Assembly (NCBI GenBank): GCA_025403435.1
Contig: CM046341.1
Location: forward strand, 1,912,571 to 1,976,570
DNA: 64,000 nt
From: Artocarpus heterophyllus
Taxonomy: Eukaryota > Streptophyta > Magnoliopsida > Rosales > Moraceae
Reading direction: 5' to 3'
Numbering within the stretch: position 1 is the stretch's first letter; each line of letters begins with the position of its first letter. The notes beneath the pieces were generated by a model. The model was not told the origin of the DNA. It saw only the letters and a list, made by a program, of their open reading frames with translations, and searched no databases. The position numbers were made by a program, and so were the translations under genes. Below, piece after piece: positions 10,416-21,763 of this stretch.

Positions 10416-13400
10416 ATGAATGTTTCTTGCATGTTTGCAGTATCAGTTCCTGTTTCTCTACATTCGCATGCTTCATCTGTTCCCTTATTTAATGGAGTGA
10501 ATTTCTCTGATTGGTGCGAACAAGTCCAATTTCACTTAGGTGTCTTGGATCTTGATTTAATACTTCAAGATAAGGAATCCATTACTATTACTGATGCTAG
10601 TAGTGAGGAAGAGAAATCTTTTCATAAAATATGGAAAAGGTCGAATAAATTAAGCTTAATGTTCATGTGGATGACAGTAGCAAACAACATTAAAAGTACT
10701 TTTTCCAAGATTGAAAGTGCTAAGGAATTTATGAAACTTGTAGAATAGTGCTCTTAAACTACTAAAAAATCTCTTGCTAGTATATTAATGGCCAAATTAA
10801 CCAACATGAAGTTTGATGGCTCTTGTACTATCCATGCATATGTCCTTGAAATGAAAAATATAGCAGCAAAATTAAAGTCTTTGGGGATGTCTGTGGTTGA
10901 GTTCTTTCTAGTACAGTTCATTCTTAACTCATTTTCTCCTGAACAATATGGTCCATTCCAGATGAGCTATCACACAATCAAAGATAAATGGAATATTAAT
11001 GAATTGACCGGTATACTTGTTTAAGAGGAAATGAGATTAAAGAATCAGAAACCTCATTTCGTTCATCTTGTGAATCAAGAGGCTGAAAAGAGCACTAACA
11101 AGAAGCCTAGAAAGAACAAAAAGAAAGGGTTCAAGAACGAGTTGCATAACCTGAATAAGTCAACTCAAATCCACAAGAAGGAAATAATATTAAGTGCTAT
11201 TTTTGTAACAAATTTGGGCACTTAAAGAAAGACTTTCAGAAACATAAAGCCTAGTTCGAAAAGAAAGGTAAGCCTTGTGCTTTAGTTTGTTTTGAATCAA
11301 ATTTAATTGAAGTTCCTTATAATACTTGGTAGATTGATTCAGGTTCAACTATTCACATTTCTAATACGATACAGAGATTCCTTACGATCCAACCGGTAAG
11401 AGCAAATGAAAGTTTTATTTACATAGAGAATCGAGATAAAGCTTCAGTAGAAGGAATTGGCACTTATCGCTTAATATTAGATACTAGACATTATTTTGAT
11501 TTATACTAAACTCTTTATGTACCTACATTTTCTCACAATTTAGTTTTTTGTCAAGACTTGATGTAGTAGGATTTTATTGTAAGTTTAGATTTGGATCTTT
11601 TGGTTTATATAAAAATAATAGTTTTATTGGTTCTGAAATCCTTTATGATGGTTTATATAAGTTAAAGCTTGATAATCTTTTTGTTGAAACTTTGTTAACC
11701 ATGCATCAGAGTATTAGAACTAAAAGGAGTTTAGTTGATGAAAGTTCTGCTTACTTATGGCATAAACACTTGGGTCACATATCCAAGGAAAGAATAGAGA
11801 GATTAGTAAAGAATGGAATTCTTTTGAATTTAGATTTTACTGATCTCGATGTGCGTATTGATTGCAGTAAAGGAAAGCAAACCAAACACACTACGAAAGG
11901 GGCTACAAGAAGTACATAGCTTTTTGAATTCATAGATACTGACATATATAGACCTTTCGATACTCCATCCTTTGGCAGAGAAAAATATTTTATCACTTTT
12001 ATTAATGAATTTTTACGTTATGGTTATCTTTATCTATTGCATGAAAAATCTCAATCTGTTGAAGCCCTTGAGGTATTTATTAATAAGGTTGAGAGATAAT
12101 TAGATAAAAAGGTAAAAATTATAAGGTTAGATAGAGGTGGTGAATGCTATGAAAAGTATGATGAGTCAGGGCAATGTCCAGGTCCATGTGTTAAATTTTT
12201 GAAAAAGCAAGCCATATGTGTGTAATACACTATGCTAGGTACACTGTAACAAAATGGTGTAGTAGAAAAGTGTAATTGTACATTAATGGATATAGTTACG
12301 AGCATGTTAAGTTATTCATCTTTACCTTTATCTTTGTGGATATATGCATTAAAGACCACCATGTATATATTAAATAGAGTTCCTAGTAAGGTAGTTTTGA
12401 AAATTCTTTTTGAGATGTGGATAGGAAGGAAACCTAGTTTAAGGCACCTGCATGTTTGGGGTTGCTTGGTAGAAGTGAAAATTTACAATCCACATTAAAA
12501 GAAATTAGATTTTAAGACAACCAATGGTTATTTTGTTGGTTATTTTGAAAAATCCAAATGGTATAAATTTTATCCTAACCATAGTACGAGAATAGTAGAA
12601 TCTAGAAATGCTAAGTTCATCGAGAATGATGAAATTACTGGGAGTAGAGAACCACGTAATGTGGTTGTTGAAGAAGTTAGTGTAGAATTACTTCTATCTG
12701 TAACTTCTAAGATTGTTCCTAACATTATTGTATATCTTAACAAGAACCACAACTGAATGACCAACCACTTTATGATGAAGTTGTATTTGAGGAACCTATG
12801 GTAGCTGAACCACAAGAAGTAGTATTAAGAAGATTAAGAAGATCTCAATGATAAAGACTATTTGCTATTCCTGATGATTATGTGGTTTATCTACAAGAGT
12901 TAAAAATTGACTTGGAAATCAATAATGATCCGATTTTAGATCCAGTTTCATTTTCATAAGCCATGGAAAGTATTGATTCTGACAAATGGTTTAATGTTAT
13001 GAAAGATGAGTTAAAATCTATAGATCAAAATCAAGTTTGGGACCTTATTGAATTGCCTAAAGGTTGCAAGGGAGTCAGGTATAAATGGGTCTTTAAGACC
13101 AAGTGCGACTCTAAAGGCAATATTGAACGTTACAAGACTAGACGGTTGCCAAAGGTTTTACACAGAAAAAAAGTATTGACTACAAAGAAACTTTTTCACC
13201 AGTCTTTGAGAAAGATTCGCTCAGAATTATTATGGTATTGATGGCTCATTTTGATTTAGAGTTACACCAAATGGATATGAAAATTGCCTTTTTCAATGGA
13301 AATTTAGAGGAAGAAGTCTATATGGACCAACCTGAAGGCTTTTCAAGTAAAGGAAAGGAGCACATGCTGTGTAAATTAAAGAAGTCAATATGTAGACTTA

Positions 13401-14500
13401 AACAAGCTTCTTGATAATGGTATCTTAAGTTTAACGATATCATTACTTCATTTGGATTTAAGGGAACACCGTTGATCGGTGTATATATATGAAGGTCAGT
13501 GGAAGCAAGTTTATTTTCTTACTCCTATATGTTGATGATATTTTGCTTGCTACTAACAATCTTGGTTTATTATATGAAACTAAGATATGCCTCTTTAAGA
13601 ACTTTGAAATGAAAGACATGAGTGGGGCAACTTATGTGATAGGAATTGAAATATTCCGTAATAGATCACAAGAATTATTAGGGTTGTCTCAGAAAGGCTA
13701 TATTAACAAAGCTTTAGAGAAATTTAAGATAGATAGATGTTCAACATATATCGTTCCAATGCAAAAGGGGACAAATTTAGTCATATGTAATGTCCAAAGA
13801 ATGAATTTGAATGAGCGCAAATGAAAAACATTCCTTATGCATCTGTCGTTGGTAGCTTGTTGTACACTCGAACTTGTACCAGATCTGACATTAGTTTTGT
13901 TGTTGGGATGTAGGGAAGATATCAAAGTAATCTAGGAATAGATGATTGAAAAGCTGCAAAGAAAGCTCTCAGGTATTTGCAAGGAACAAATGACCATAAG
14001 CTCACTTATAGAAGATGTGATCATCTTGAAGTAATCGGTTACTTAGATTCAGACTTTGTCGGATGTGCTAACACTAGAAAATCTACATTCGATTATATCT
14101 TCCTTTTGGCCGAACGAGCAATTTCATGGAAGAGTGCAAAGCAATCCGTCATTGCTACATCCATTATGGAGGCTGAGTTTGTGGCATGCTTTGAGGCCAC
14201 AAGTCATGGTTTATGGTTGCAAAATTTATTTTGAGACTTGAAGTTGTCAACATTATAGCCAGGCTGCTAAAAATTTATTGTGATAACGCCGCAACAGTCT
14301 TCTTTGCCAAGAATGACAAGTATTCTTATGGTGCGAAACGTATGGATATTAAGTACTTAGTCGTTAAGCAAGAAGTTTGAAAATGTAAAGTGTCAATTGA
14401 ATAAATTAGCACCAATCTTATGATTGCAGATCCTTTAACAAAGGGATTACCACCCAAAAAATTTATTGAACATGTTAAATGTATGGGTGTTATTGGACGT
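10416..14500 (+). pseudogene. Degenerate copia gag-pol polyprotein
   Basis: The coding region is broken by many stops and frame changes. Gag is visible at about 10416-11240, with a UBN2-type stretch (VPLFNGVNFSDWCEQVQ) and a zinc knuckle at 11195-11236. The knuckle keeps C-x2-C-x4-H but has lost its last Cys. The protease core DSGST follows an in-frame stop near 11331. Integrase parts run 11700-12500, with an HKHLGH motif and a QNGVVEK stretch. Reverse transcriptase lies at about 12960-13830 and retains YVDD near 13530. RNase H lies at about 13970-14340, with the SDFVG, SIMEAEF and YCDNAA regions, and ends near DPLTKGLP at about 14430. No autonomous activity is possible. Confidence 0.88.
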
Positions 14501-14891
14501 CATTACTGGTTATGTGTTATGTTTTATTTTATTTTTATGATATGACACTTTGAGCTTACTTATTATGTTCCTGATATATCTTGTTTTCTATTTTGTATAC
14601 ATGATTGTTATAGATTAATGTTTGACAGGATTGTCTCACTGAAGACATTAAACTGGACTATTATCATACCTCTCAATTATGAATCATATTAAATATATGT
14701 CTGCTGTTGTAGTACATGGAAGGGACTATACTAAATTAGTGATGTACAACCACCATGACTCACTTTAGATTTTCTGTTTAATTATGATGTAGATTACTAG
14801 CCAATTTTAAGAAGATTTAGAATAATATTGTTGTGTACATTATAGCCATATTAAACTAATAAAAAAATATCATATAGGTCAAGTAGGAGAA

Positions 14892-15316
14892 TGTTAGAAT
14901 TATAGCCCATATGATTAATTAAAGGCCTATTAAATTTATCAGATTTATTTATTTAGTTTAATAATTATTTAAATGCTAAAATCCTATTAGCTATGAGGGG
15001 ATACAACTCTTATTAAATGATGTGTCTACATTTGAAAGGATGCGTGCTTTTATAGAAGGCACCTATTGAGGGTTTATAAATAAGAGTTTAGTCCTCTCTC
15101 TAACCAATTACTTTTATTCTTTCTCTCCATTAGAAAATACGTTAAAAGAATTAACTGTGGGTTTAGAGAGAGAAACTATGTTCTTTTTCTCCGACAATAT
15201 TTGTTTAAGGGTTCTCTGCAAATTAAAGCCATGAATCAAGATATACTTTAAATATTTTTCTATAAAAATTATTAAGTTTTTACATTCTTAAAAATTATAG
15301 ATATAAAAATTTTACA
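14892..15316 (+). repeat. 3' LTR of the copia element
   Basis: Begins TGTTAGAATTATAGCCC immediately after the purine tract and ends TTTTACA, 425 bp. A TATAAATAAG-like promoter box lies near 15075-15085. The bases that follow begin the paralogous flank also seen at about 25.27 kb. Confidence 0.85.
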
Positions 15317-15656
15317 CAATCACTCTTCCGCCTCTTCTGACAAATTTTTCTTGCGCTGTCCCTATGTATAGACAAGGTTAATTAAACTCAACAACTTAAG
15401 GATCACAACAAAAGAGCTTTTTATCGAGATGGTGGCAAAGTATGTAGAGAGGACATGCACATGCGTCAAGTCGTGGGGCATGTCACATATGAGATAAGGG
15501 CAATGGAAATTAGATTTTTGAAAAAAAAGGTCTTCAAATTTTCTAGCCATCAAATAAAAATGAAATGGAAAAATATTGTTGATTTCTGACTGGCTGGCAT
15601 TTTTAGAAGCCAACCTTCAAAACTTTTAATTATCAATGAAAAACACAAACACTTAG

Positions 15657-15803
15657 AGGTCGTTTGGTATTATTTTTAAAATAGGTGAAAATATTTTTAT
15701 TTTGAAAAATGAGAATTTTTTAAAAATTGTGTTTTAAAATTTTTACCTTGAAAAATGTGCGAAAACATTTTTAAAAATTCTAAGAACAAAAACAAACGAC
15801 CCC
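15657..15803. mobile_element. hAT-like MITE, about 147 bp
   Basis: The inverted ends AGGTCGTTTGGTATT and AACAAACGACCCCT enclose AT-rich sequence. It is flanked by CTTA on both sides. The paralogous site upstream of PR10-3 (near 25645) reads straight through from ACTTAAAATC without it. The insertion therefore came after the 9.85-kb duplication, or was lost precisely from the other copy. Confidence 0.8.
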
Positions 15804-16553
15804 TTAAAATCTATGCCGTTCGTAAAAAAAAAAAAAGAGAGTAAAATATCACGAGGCATACCATTCCCATCAGCAGCCAACAATTTCCAACTAAGAATAA
15901 AAAGGGGGCAAAAAAGTATTTACGTGGAATATTATTCCAGAAAATTTAAAATAACCGTTTTTCGGAAGATTTACGTGAACTAAATTAAAGTTTATTATTA
16001 ATTTTCATCTGTATATGAAATAAAATAACCAGTAATCAAAACTAGAATATATAAAACTTGGACAAGGATTTACAATTGCTAAAGTCTCAGAAGGTGTTAC
16101 AACTAGTTGTTTCCTAAGCACGTCCACAAAAAATGATAATGACGTGAAAAATAATGACTTCTATTGTGTTTAAGAGAAGCCAGGGTTCAAACTGCAATTT
16201 AAGGTTCAAATCAATTTTGTTAGAGTGCTTTCTTTTATAAAATTTAAAAAGTTATAATATTTTTAATTAAATTATTTAGTCGAACTGAGCAGCTCCAAAA
16301 CATCCTATTCATGGTCCACATCTTTCTCTAATACAGAGTCAAAGGAATTTAGTTGAAGGTAAGATTGGATCTCCGTGGTAAAAAGAATAAAAAGGAAAAT
16401 ATTTACCAATTGATGATGGACAATCTTTTTCGTTTTTATTTTTTTAGGTAATATAACCTTTTTGGATAAAGTAAACTTAAGCTAGACACTTTTTTTCCCT
16501 CCTGCACATGAACCTTTCTAGACCATTTTGAAGAAATTTTAACGAATATTACT

Positions 16554-16760
16554 TCATCTAGAATGTGACAAAATCAATAAAAAAGGCGCCTTCTTTGACT
16601 AAAGTTCCATTTATTGAATAGTACAGTTTCCTAACAGGACAAAAATGACGATAATTTTCCCAACAATGTAGATCCAATAAAACATACATTTAATGATTAA
16701 ATTATTCAATAAACAGTGGATTCTTCATGCAGGGTAACCTGCAGCCTTAGCCTATAAATA
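16554..16760 (+). promoter_or_regulatory. PR10-1 core promoter (CTAGA box, W-box, TATA)
   Basis: In order: TCATCTAGAATGTGAC at 16554-16569, CCTTCTTTGACT with a W-box-like TTGACT at 16595-16600, a CAAT-like ATTATTCAATAAACA near 16705, and TATAAATA at 16753-16760, which lies 110 nt before the ATG. The same modules recur before the other eight genes. W-boxes are bound by WRKY factors and are common in defence-gene promoters; that function is inferred here. Confidence 0.75.
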
Positions 16761-16869
16761 GCACCTCTATATGCATCTTTCTTCATCACAAAACACAAGA
16801 TACATCAAAGTTCAAAACAACCCTTCTTTATATTTCCTCTTTGATCCCTTTCAAAAACTAATTAGAATC

Positions 16870-17646
16870 ATGGGTGTTTTCACTTACCAAGACGAGTTCA
16901 TCTCCACCATTGCACCCGTTAGGTTGTTCAAGGCCTTCGTCCTTGATGCCGACAACCTTATGCCAAAGGTTGCACCCCAAGCAGCTCAACAAGTCGAGAT
17001 CCTTGAAGGAAATGGAGGGCCTGGAACCATTAAAAAAATCACCTTAGGCGGTAAGTTAATATTTTTTTTTTCTATCTCCAAGATCTTGTTAATTATTTAA
17101 GATTCTAGTCACATATTTTATATACAGTAATTAATAATTTCGTTTTACTTATTTTTCATGTATTTAATTACTAATTAAACTGCTAGGAATGTAATTCCAA
17201 TTCTTAATATCTAGTAATTAATAGGTAAGTTTATCCTTAAATAAAAAGACACTTCTTTCACTTTTTGATAACAATATATCTAAGAGTACATTATAGAGGG
17301 AATATGGAAATTTTGAACTAATTAAAAAGTGTCATATGAAATTTTATTTGCAGGCAACCAGTACGTGAAGCATAGAATTGATGCAATTGACCAAGGTAAC
17401 TTGACCTACAACCATAGCTTGATCGAAGGAACTGTTCTGTCTGCCGAACTTGAGAAAATCTCTCATGAGACAAAGGTGGTGGCATCCCCAGATGGCGGAA
17501 GTATCATCAAGGCTACTACCACGTTTTACACCATTGGAGATGCCCAGGTTGATGAAGCGAAGGCTAAGGAAGGGAAAGAAAAGGCTGCCGGTTTGTTAAA
17601 GCTCGTCGAAGGCTACCTCCACGCAAATCCTGACGCTTACAACTAA
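16870..17646 (+). CDS. PR10-1: PR-10 / Bet v 1-like protein, intact
   Basis: join(16870..17050, 17354..17646), 157 aa. The phase-1 intron of 303 nt (G|GTAAGT ... TTTGCAG|G) sits at codon 61, the usual PR-10 position. Bet v 1-fold proteins are small cytosolic proteins with a large hydrophobic cavity that binds flavonoids, cytokinins or other ligands. Many are induced by pathogens or stress, and several are pollen or food allergens. Visible hallmarks are the start [10 protein letters not shown], the glycine-rich loop [10 protein letters not shown] (residues 47-56), the family signature around [20 protein letters not shown], and a Lys/Glu-rich C-terminal helix ending NPDAYN. The linker after the loop ([13 protein letters not shown]) is 2-3 residues shorter than in typical 160-aa members. 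Differences from PR10-3 include I11 and V17. The ligand is unknown. Confidence 0.95.
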
Positions 17647-19640
17647 AGTTGTTGAACCATATGCTTGTTAAATTACTTGTTTTTCTTTAAATAAGTGGCT
17701 ATAAAGTTGTTTTTTGTCTCCTAGACTTCCTAGGCTTGCCAATAAGTGTGTGGAGCTGTGATATTCCACTTTGTATTGAAATCTTTAAGAAAACATTGTA
17801 TCTGTTAAGAAAACATAAAGAGAATAAATGTTCTATGAAAACAGTTTTTTGTCTCCTAAAAAAAGTTCCTGAGAAGGATCTATACCATCCATGTTTTTTT
17901 AGTTTTTCCAGATTTTTTACCGTGTATTCATTGTCCCTCATCTTTGAGATTTTTAAGTGTTTTTTTTGGCTCTTTTAGTTTAAACCAAAACTTTTGGTAG
18001 TTACAGTATAAAGTTTTCATATGTTATAGTATTTAAACTAAGAAATTTGTTTCAAACCATACTTCTCAAACACACTAATCTACTACACTACCTTTCAAAA
18101 GAAGTGACCTGTAAACGAGGGCATTTTTTTAATCTTAATCCTACCCAATTTAAAAATTTTCGCAATAAAGGCATTGATAATCAAGGAACCATTTTGGAGA
18201 ATATTCAATACCCCTGTTAAAACTAAAGCAAATCACTTTTATTTTTTTATTTTTTATTTTATTTATAGATATGCAAAACAAGCTAACTCGGATAGGCATG
18301 TGCCATGTAACATTTAAATTAAGTTTGAAAAAATAAATTTGCATTTATACTCAGTGTTAATATTTGTACTTTGAGTTTTCAAAATCTTTAAGCTTTACCA
18401 AATCAAACCCTAAACCCTAACCTCGATTGTCTTCTAAGCTTCAATTAAATCCAGGGATTACAACCCTTAATTTTTCCTTTTCTTCTCTCATTAGAAACTT
18501 TTCCCAAGCAAATTACAAGAAGAATTCAACAAAGAAAAAATCCCTTTCTCTTGCTATACTATTGCTCTTAACAGTTTCTTTCTCTAGTTTGTTTCTGATG
18601 ACGAAAATTGAACTAACTAATCAACACTCTAAACTAACATTACAGAAACTGACATAACGACACTAGTTCCTACAAAACGACTTGTCGTATGAAGCCTTTG
18701 ATTGAACTGATTCTTCTATGCTGAGAATATCTATAAAATTAATCATTTTAAAACTAATTTTTTGACATTTCAGTTGTTGTCCTTTTTTTTTTTAATTTGC
18801 TTGTTTTCTCCTTTCTTTTTGTGTTTAGGGCTAATTTGTTGTTTTTCGATGTCCGCTTGTTACGTCTATCAGTGGCACAATTTTTCTCTGTGATTCTTGG
18901 TGTCGTCCAGTTATGTTAGTGTCGTTTATGCAGTGCTTTTCTTTTCAGTTTTCTCCATTTGATGTCGTCTGTTTTCTTGGTATCGTTCACATATCATTAT
19001 TGTTTTCAACCTTCAGCGCTGTTTTTTCTTTTCAATGTCGTGCACTTATTTTAAAGTCATTTATACTACTTTGTCGTTTATCACTTTTGGTGTCGTTCAA
19101 TTATGTCACAATCATTTTCTATTCTTTTGTCTTTAATGCATATTTTCGCTTGTTGGTTTCTCATATTATCATCTTCAAAATTTTTTCCCTGTTTTGATGT
19201 CGTTTTGTTGGTGTGCTTTTCAATTCTTTTCGCTGTCATTTTTTTTTCGTCTTTCTTTTCATTATTCATATTTTTTGACGTCGTTTTTATCCTGCCCTCC
19301 CTCCCAATGCCAAAGAGTCATATGCCAAATGGCAGCACCCTCAAGAGGAGGGCTTCCTGCCCTTCCCAACTACTTAATAAAGTTACTTTTCATGTAGGTG
19401 GGGATAGAGCTACTCACGAATGAGACTGAGCGGCTGTCTTTGTGAACTTTTTCTTTTCTTTTAATTTGTATGTTAAATTTCATAAAACTTGTACTTTGTC
19501 TCTTCTACCACCCAAAATTGTATTTTAAACCCAAAAATTCTATATATCTTTAATAATTGCCCTAATTTCATAGTTCAATCACGCATTTGTCTTTTCTAAC
19601 TAATTTTTCTAAAGTTCACCCCTATGTACTATACAACTTA
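17647..19640. other. PR10-1 3' flank, no gene
   Basis: The 3' UTR has the cluster-wide block CTTCCTAGGCTTGCCAATAA (17726-17745). A MITE-like stretch follows (about 17975-18075), with AAAGTTTTCATATGTTATAGT and AAACACACTA. AAACCCTAAACCCTAA, a telo-box-like sequence, lies near 18405. A T-rich stretch with recurring GTCGTT words runs 18840-19290. Open frames here start at non-ATG codons and show no domain. The same arrangement recurs at 27.5-29.5 kb. Confidence 0.6.
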
Positions 19641-20646
19641 AAAGAATCGTTCCAAAGTAGGTGAAGAGGACAAGTAACAAGTGCCAAGTCGTGGGGCATG
19701 TCAGTATGAGATATGGGCAATGGAAATTAGATTTTAAGGGAAAAAAAAAAAAAGCAAAACAAAAGGCGGTGTTCAAATATTCTAGACATCAATTAATAAA
19801 AAGATAAGAAAGAAGTATTGGCGGAAAATATTGTTGATTTCTGTCTGGCTGGCAATTTTAGAAGCCAACCTTCAAAACTCTCATCAAAGAAAAAACAAAC
19901 ACTTAAAAATTACGAGTCATTCTTGGAAACAACAACAACAACAACAACAATAATAATAAATCACGAGGCGTACCATTCCCATTCTTAACAAACGCTTCCC
20001 AACTAAAGAAGAAAAAAGGGGCAAAAAGCTTTTCGGAGGAATCCCATTTCTGAAAATTTAAAATTAACCGTTTTTCTGCCGATTTACGTGAACTAAGTTT
20101 AAGTTTATTTTGAATTTTCATTTGTATATGAAATACAATAACCAATAAATAAAATTAGAATATATAAAGCTCGGACAGTGATTCATGTTCCATAAAGCTG
20201 GTATGTTTTGACAAAGGTGTTACAACTAGTTGTTTCCTAAGCCGTCCATAAAAAAAACAATGGCGTAAAAAAAAAAAAAAAACTTTTGGGATGCTTAGAA
20301 GCCACGGTACAAATTACTTTAGATTACAGTTCAAATAAATTTTACTATAGTACTATTTTATTTTATAAAATTTTAATTGTTATATTATTTTTAATTCAAA
20401 TTGAGTTCATAAATGTCCTATTTATGTTCCTCATCTTTAATCCTTAGTACAGTGTTAAAGGAATTCAGCTGAAGGTAAGATTGGATCTCCGGTAGCACAA
20501 ACAAGTAAGGAAAAGATTTACCAATTACTGACGGATAATTTTTTTTTTAATTTTCTTTTATTGGTTAATGTAAACTCAAATTATACATTTTCCCTCTGCA
20601 CACGAACCTTTCTAGACATTTTGAATAATTTTGACGAATCATCACA

Positions 20647-20854
20647 TCATCTAGAATATGAGGAAATCAATAAATTAGGGCGCCTTCTTTGACAAAAGTT
20701 CTACCTACTGAAAAGTACAGACTCCTAAGATGACAAAAATGACAATAGTTTTCCCACCAATGTACATCCAAAAAAACATACATCTACTAAATAAATTATT
20801 CAATAAACAGTGGATTTTTCATGCAGGGCAACCTGCAGCCTTAGCCTATAAATA
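20647..20854 (+). promoter_or_regulatory. PR10-2 core promoter
   Basis: TCATCTAGAATATGAG at 20647, W-box-like TTGACA at 20699-20704, TATAAATA at 20847-20854. The W-box core ends in A where PR10-1 has T. Confidence 0.7.
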
Positions 20855-20965
20855 GCACCTCTATATGCATATTTCTTCATCACAAAACGGAAAACACATC
20901 AGAGTTCAAAACAACCCTTCTTTATATTTCCTCTTCGATCCCTTTTAAAAACTTACAAGATCATC

Positions 20966-21763
20966 ATGGGTGTTTTCACTTACCAAGACGAGTTCACCTC
21001 CACCATTGCTCCCGCTAGGTTGTTCAAGGCCTTCGTCCTTGACGCCGACAACCTTATGCCAAAGGTTGCGCCCCAAGCAGCTCAACATGTCGAGATCCTC
21101 GAAGGAAATGGAGGGCCTGGAACCATAAAAAAGATCACCTTAGTTGAAAGTAATCCAACATTTTTTTCCACCACTGTGATATTGTTATTTAATATTATAT
21201 TAACATATTTTACATATATTCAATCAAAAGAGAACATGAGAATATATATATATTTTTTTTCTTATCGTTCATATGTTTGCTTACTAACTAAACTAGGAAT
21301 GCAGTTTCTATTCTTAATATCTAGCAAATTATAGGTAAGTTTATCCTTAAATAAAAAGACACTTCTTTCTCTTTCTAATGACAATAGATCTCTAAGTACA
21401 TTATAGAGGGTATATAGAAACTTTGAAACCAATTAATTTTCAAAATTTCCATGTGAAATTTCATTTGCAGGCAACCAGTACGTGAAGCATAGAATTGATG
21501 CAATTGACCAAGACAACTTGACCTACAACCACAGCTTGATCGACGGGACTGTTCTGTCCGCCGAACTTGAGAAAATCTCCCATGAGACAAAGGTAGTGGT
21601 TTCCCCAGATGGTGGAAGCATCATCAAGGCTACTACCACTTTCTACACTGTTGGAGATGCCCAGGTCGATGAAGTGAAGGCTAAAGAAGGGAAAGAAAAG
21701 GCTGCAGGTCTGCTCAAGCTTGTCGAAGGATACCTACAAGCGAACCCAGATGCTTACAACTAA
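20966..21763 (+). CDS. PR10-2: PR-10 / Bet v 1-like protein, probably intact
   Basis: join(20966..21149, 21471..21763), 158 aa. Exon 1 ends TTAGTTGAAA|GTAATC. The donor is weaker than the G|GTAAGT of its neighbours, and the residues at the junction become LVES where PR10-4 has LGEG. The glycine-rich loop, the family signature ([20 protein letters not shown]) and the C-terminal helix ending LQANPDAYN are all present. It shares AAQHVEIL and VDEVKAKEG with PR10-4, whereas PR10-1 and PR10-3 have AAQQVEIL and VDEAKAKEG. The intron is 321 nt. If the altered donor is spliced poorly, expression would fall; that cannot be judged from sequence alone. Confidence 0.9.

Larger units (their letters stand above)
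9112..15316 (+). mobile_element. Decayed Ty1/copia LTR retrotransposon with truncated 5' LTR
   Basis: Both ends share LTR sequence, for example CATTAGAAAATA.GTTAAAAGAATTAACTGTG near 9131 and 15127. A primer-binding site (TGGTATCAAAGC, 9323-9334) directly follows the 5' LTR. A purine tract (GTAGGAGAA) ends at 14891, just before the 3' LTR. Between them are gag and pol remnants in the order protease, integrase, reverse transcriptase, RNase H, which defines the copia type. The 5' LTR keeps only its last 209 bp or so, against 425 bp for the 3' LTR. The right edge coincides with the first base of PR-10 cluster homology. Confidence 0.88.

Noticed and set aside
18403..18422. AAACCCTAAACCCTAA as an interstitial telomere
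   Set aside because: Only about two and a half repeats. Telo-boxes of this length are common in plant DNA, and the paralogue near 28245 has already mutated.
18427..18657. Open frame following a telo-box-like sequence, repeated at 28265-28453
   Set aside because: It begins at TTG, not ATG. The copy in unit 2 is cut short by a frameshift and stop, so the frame is not conserved.
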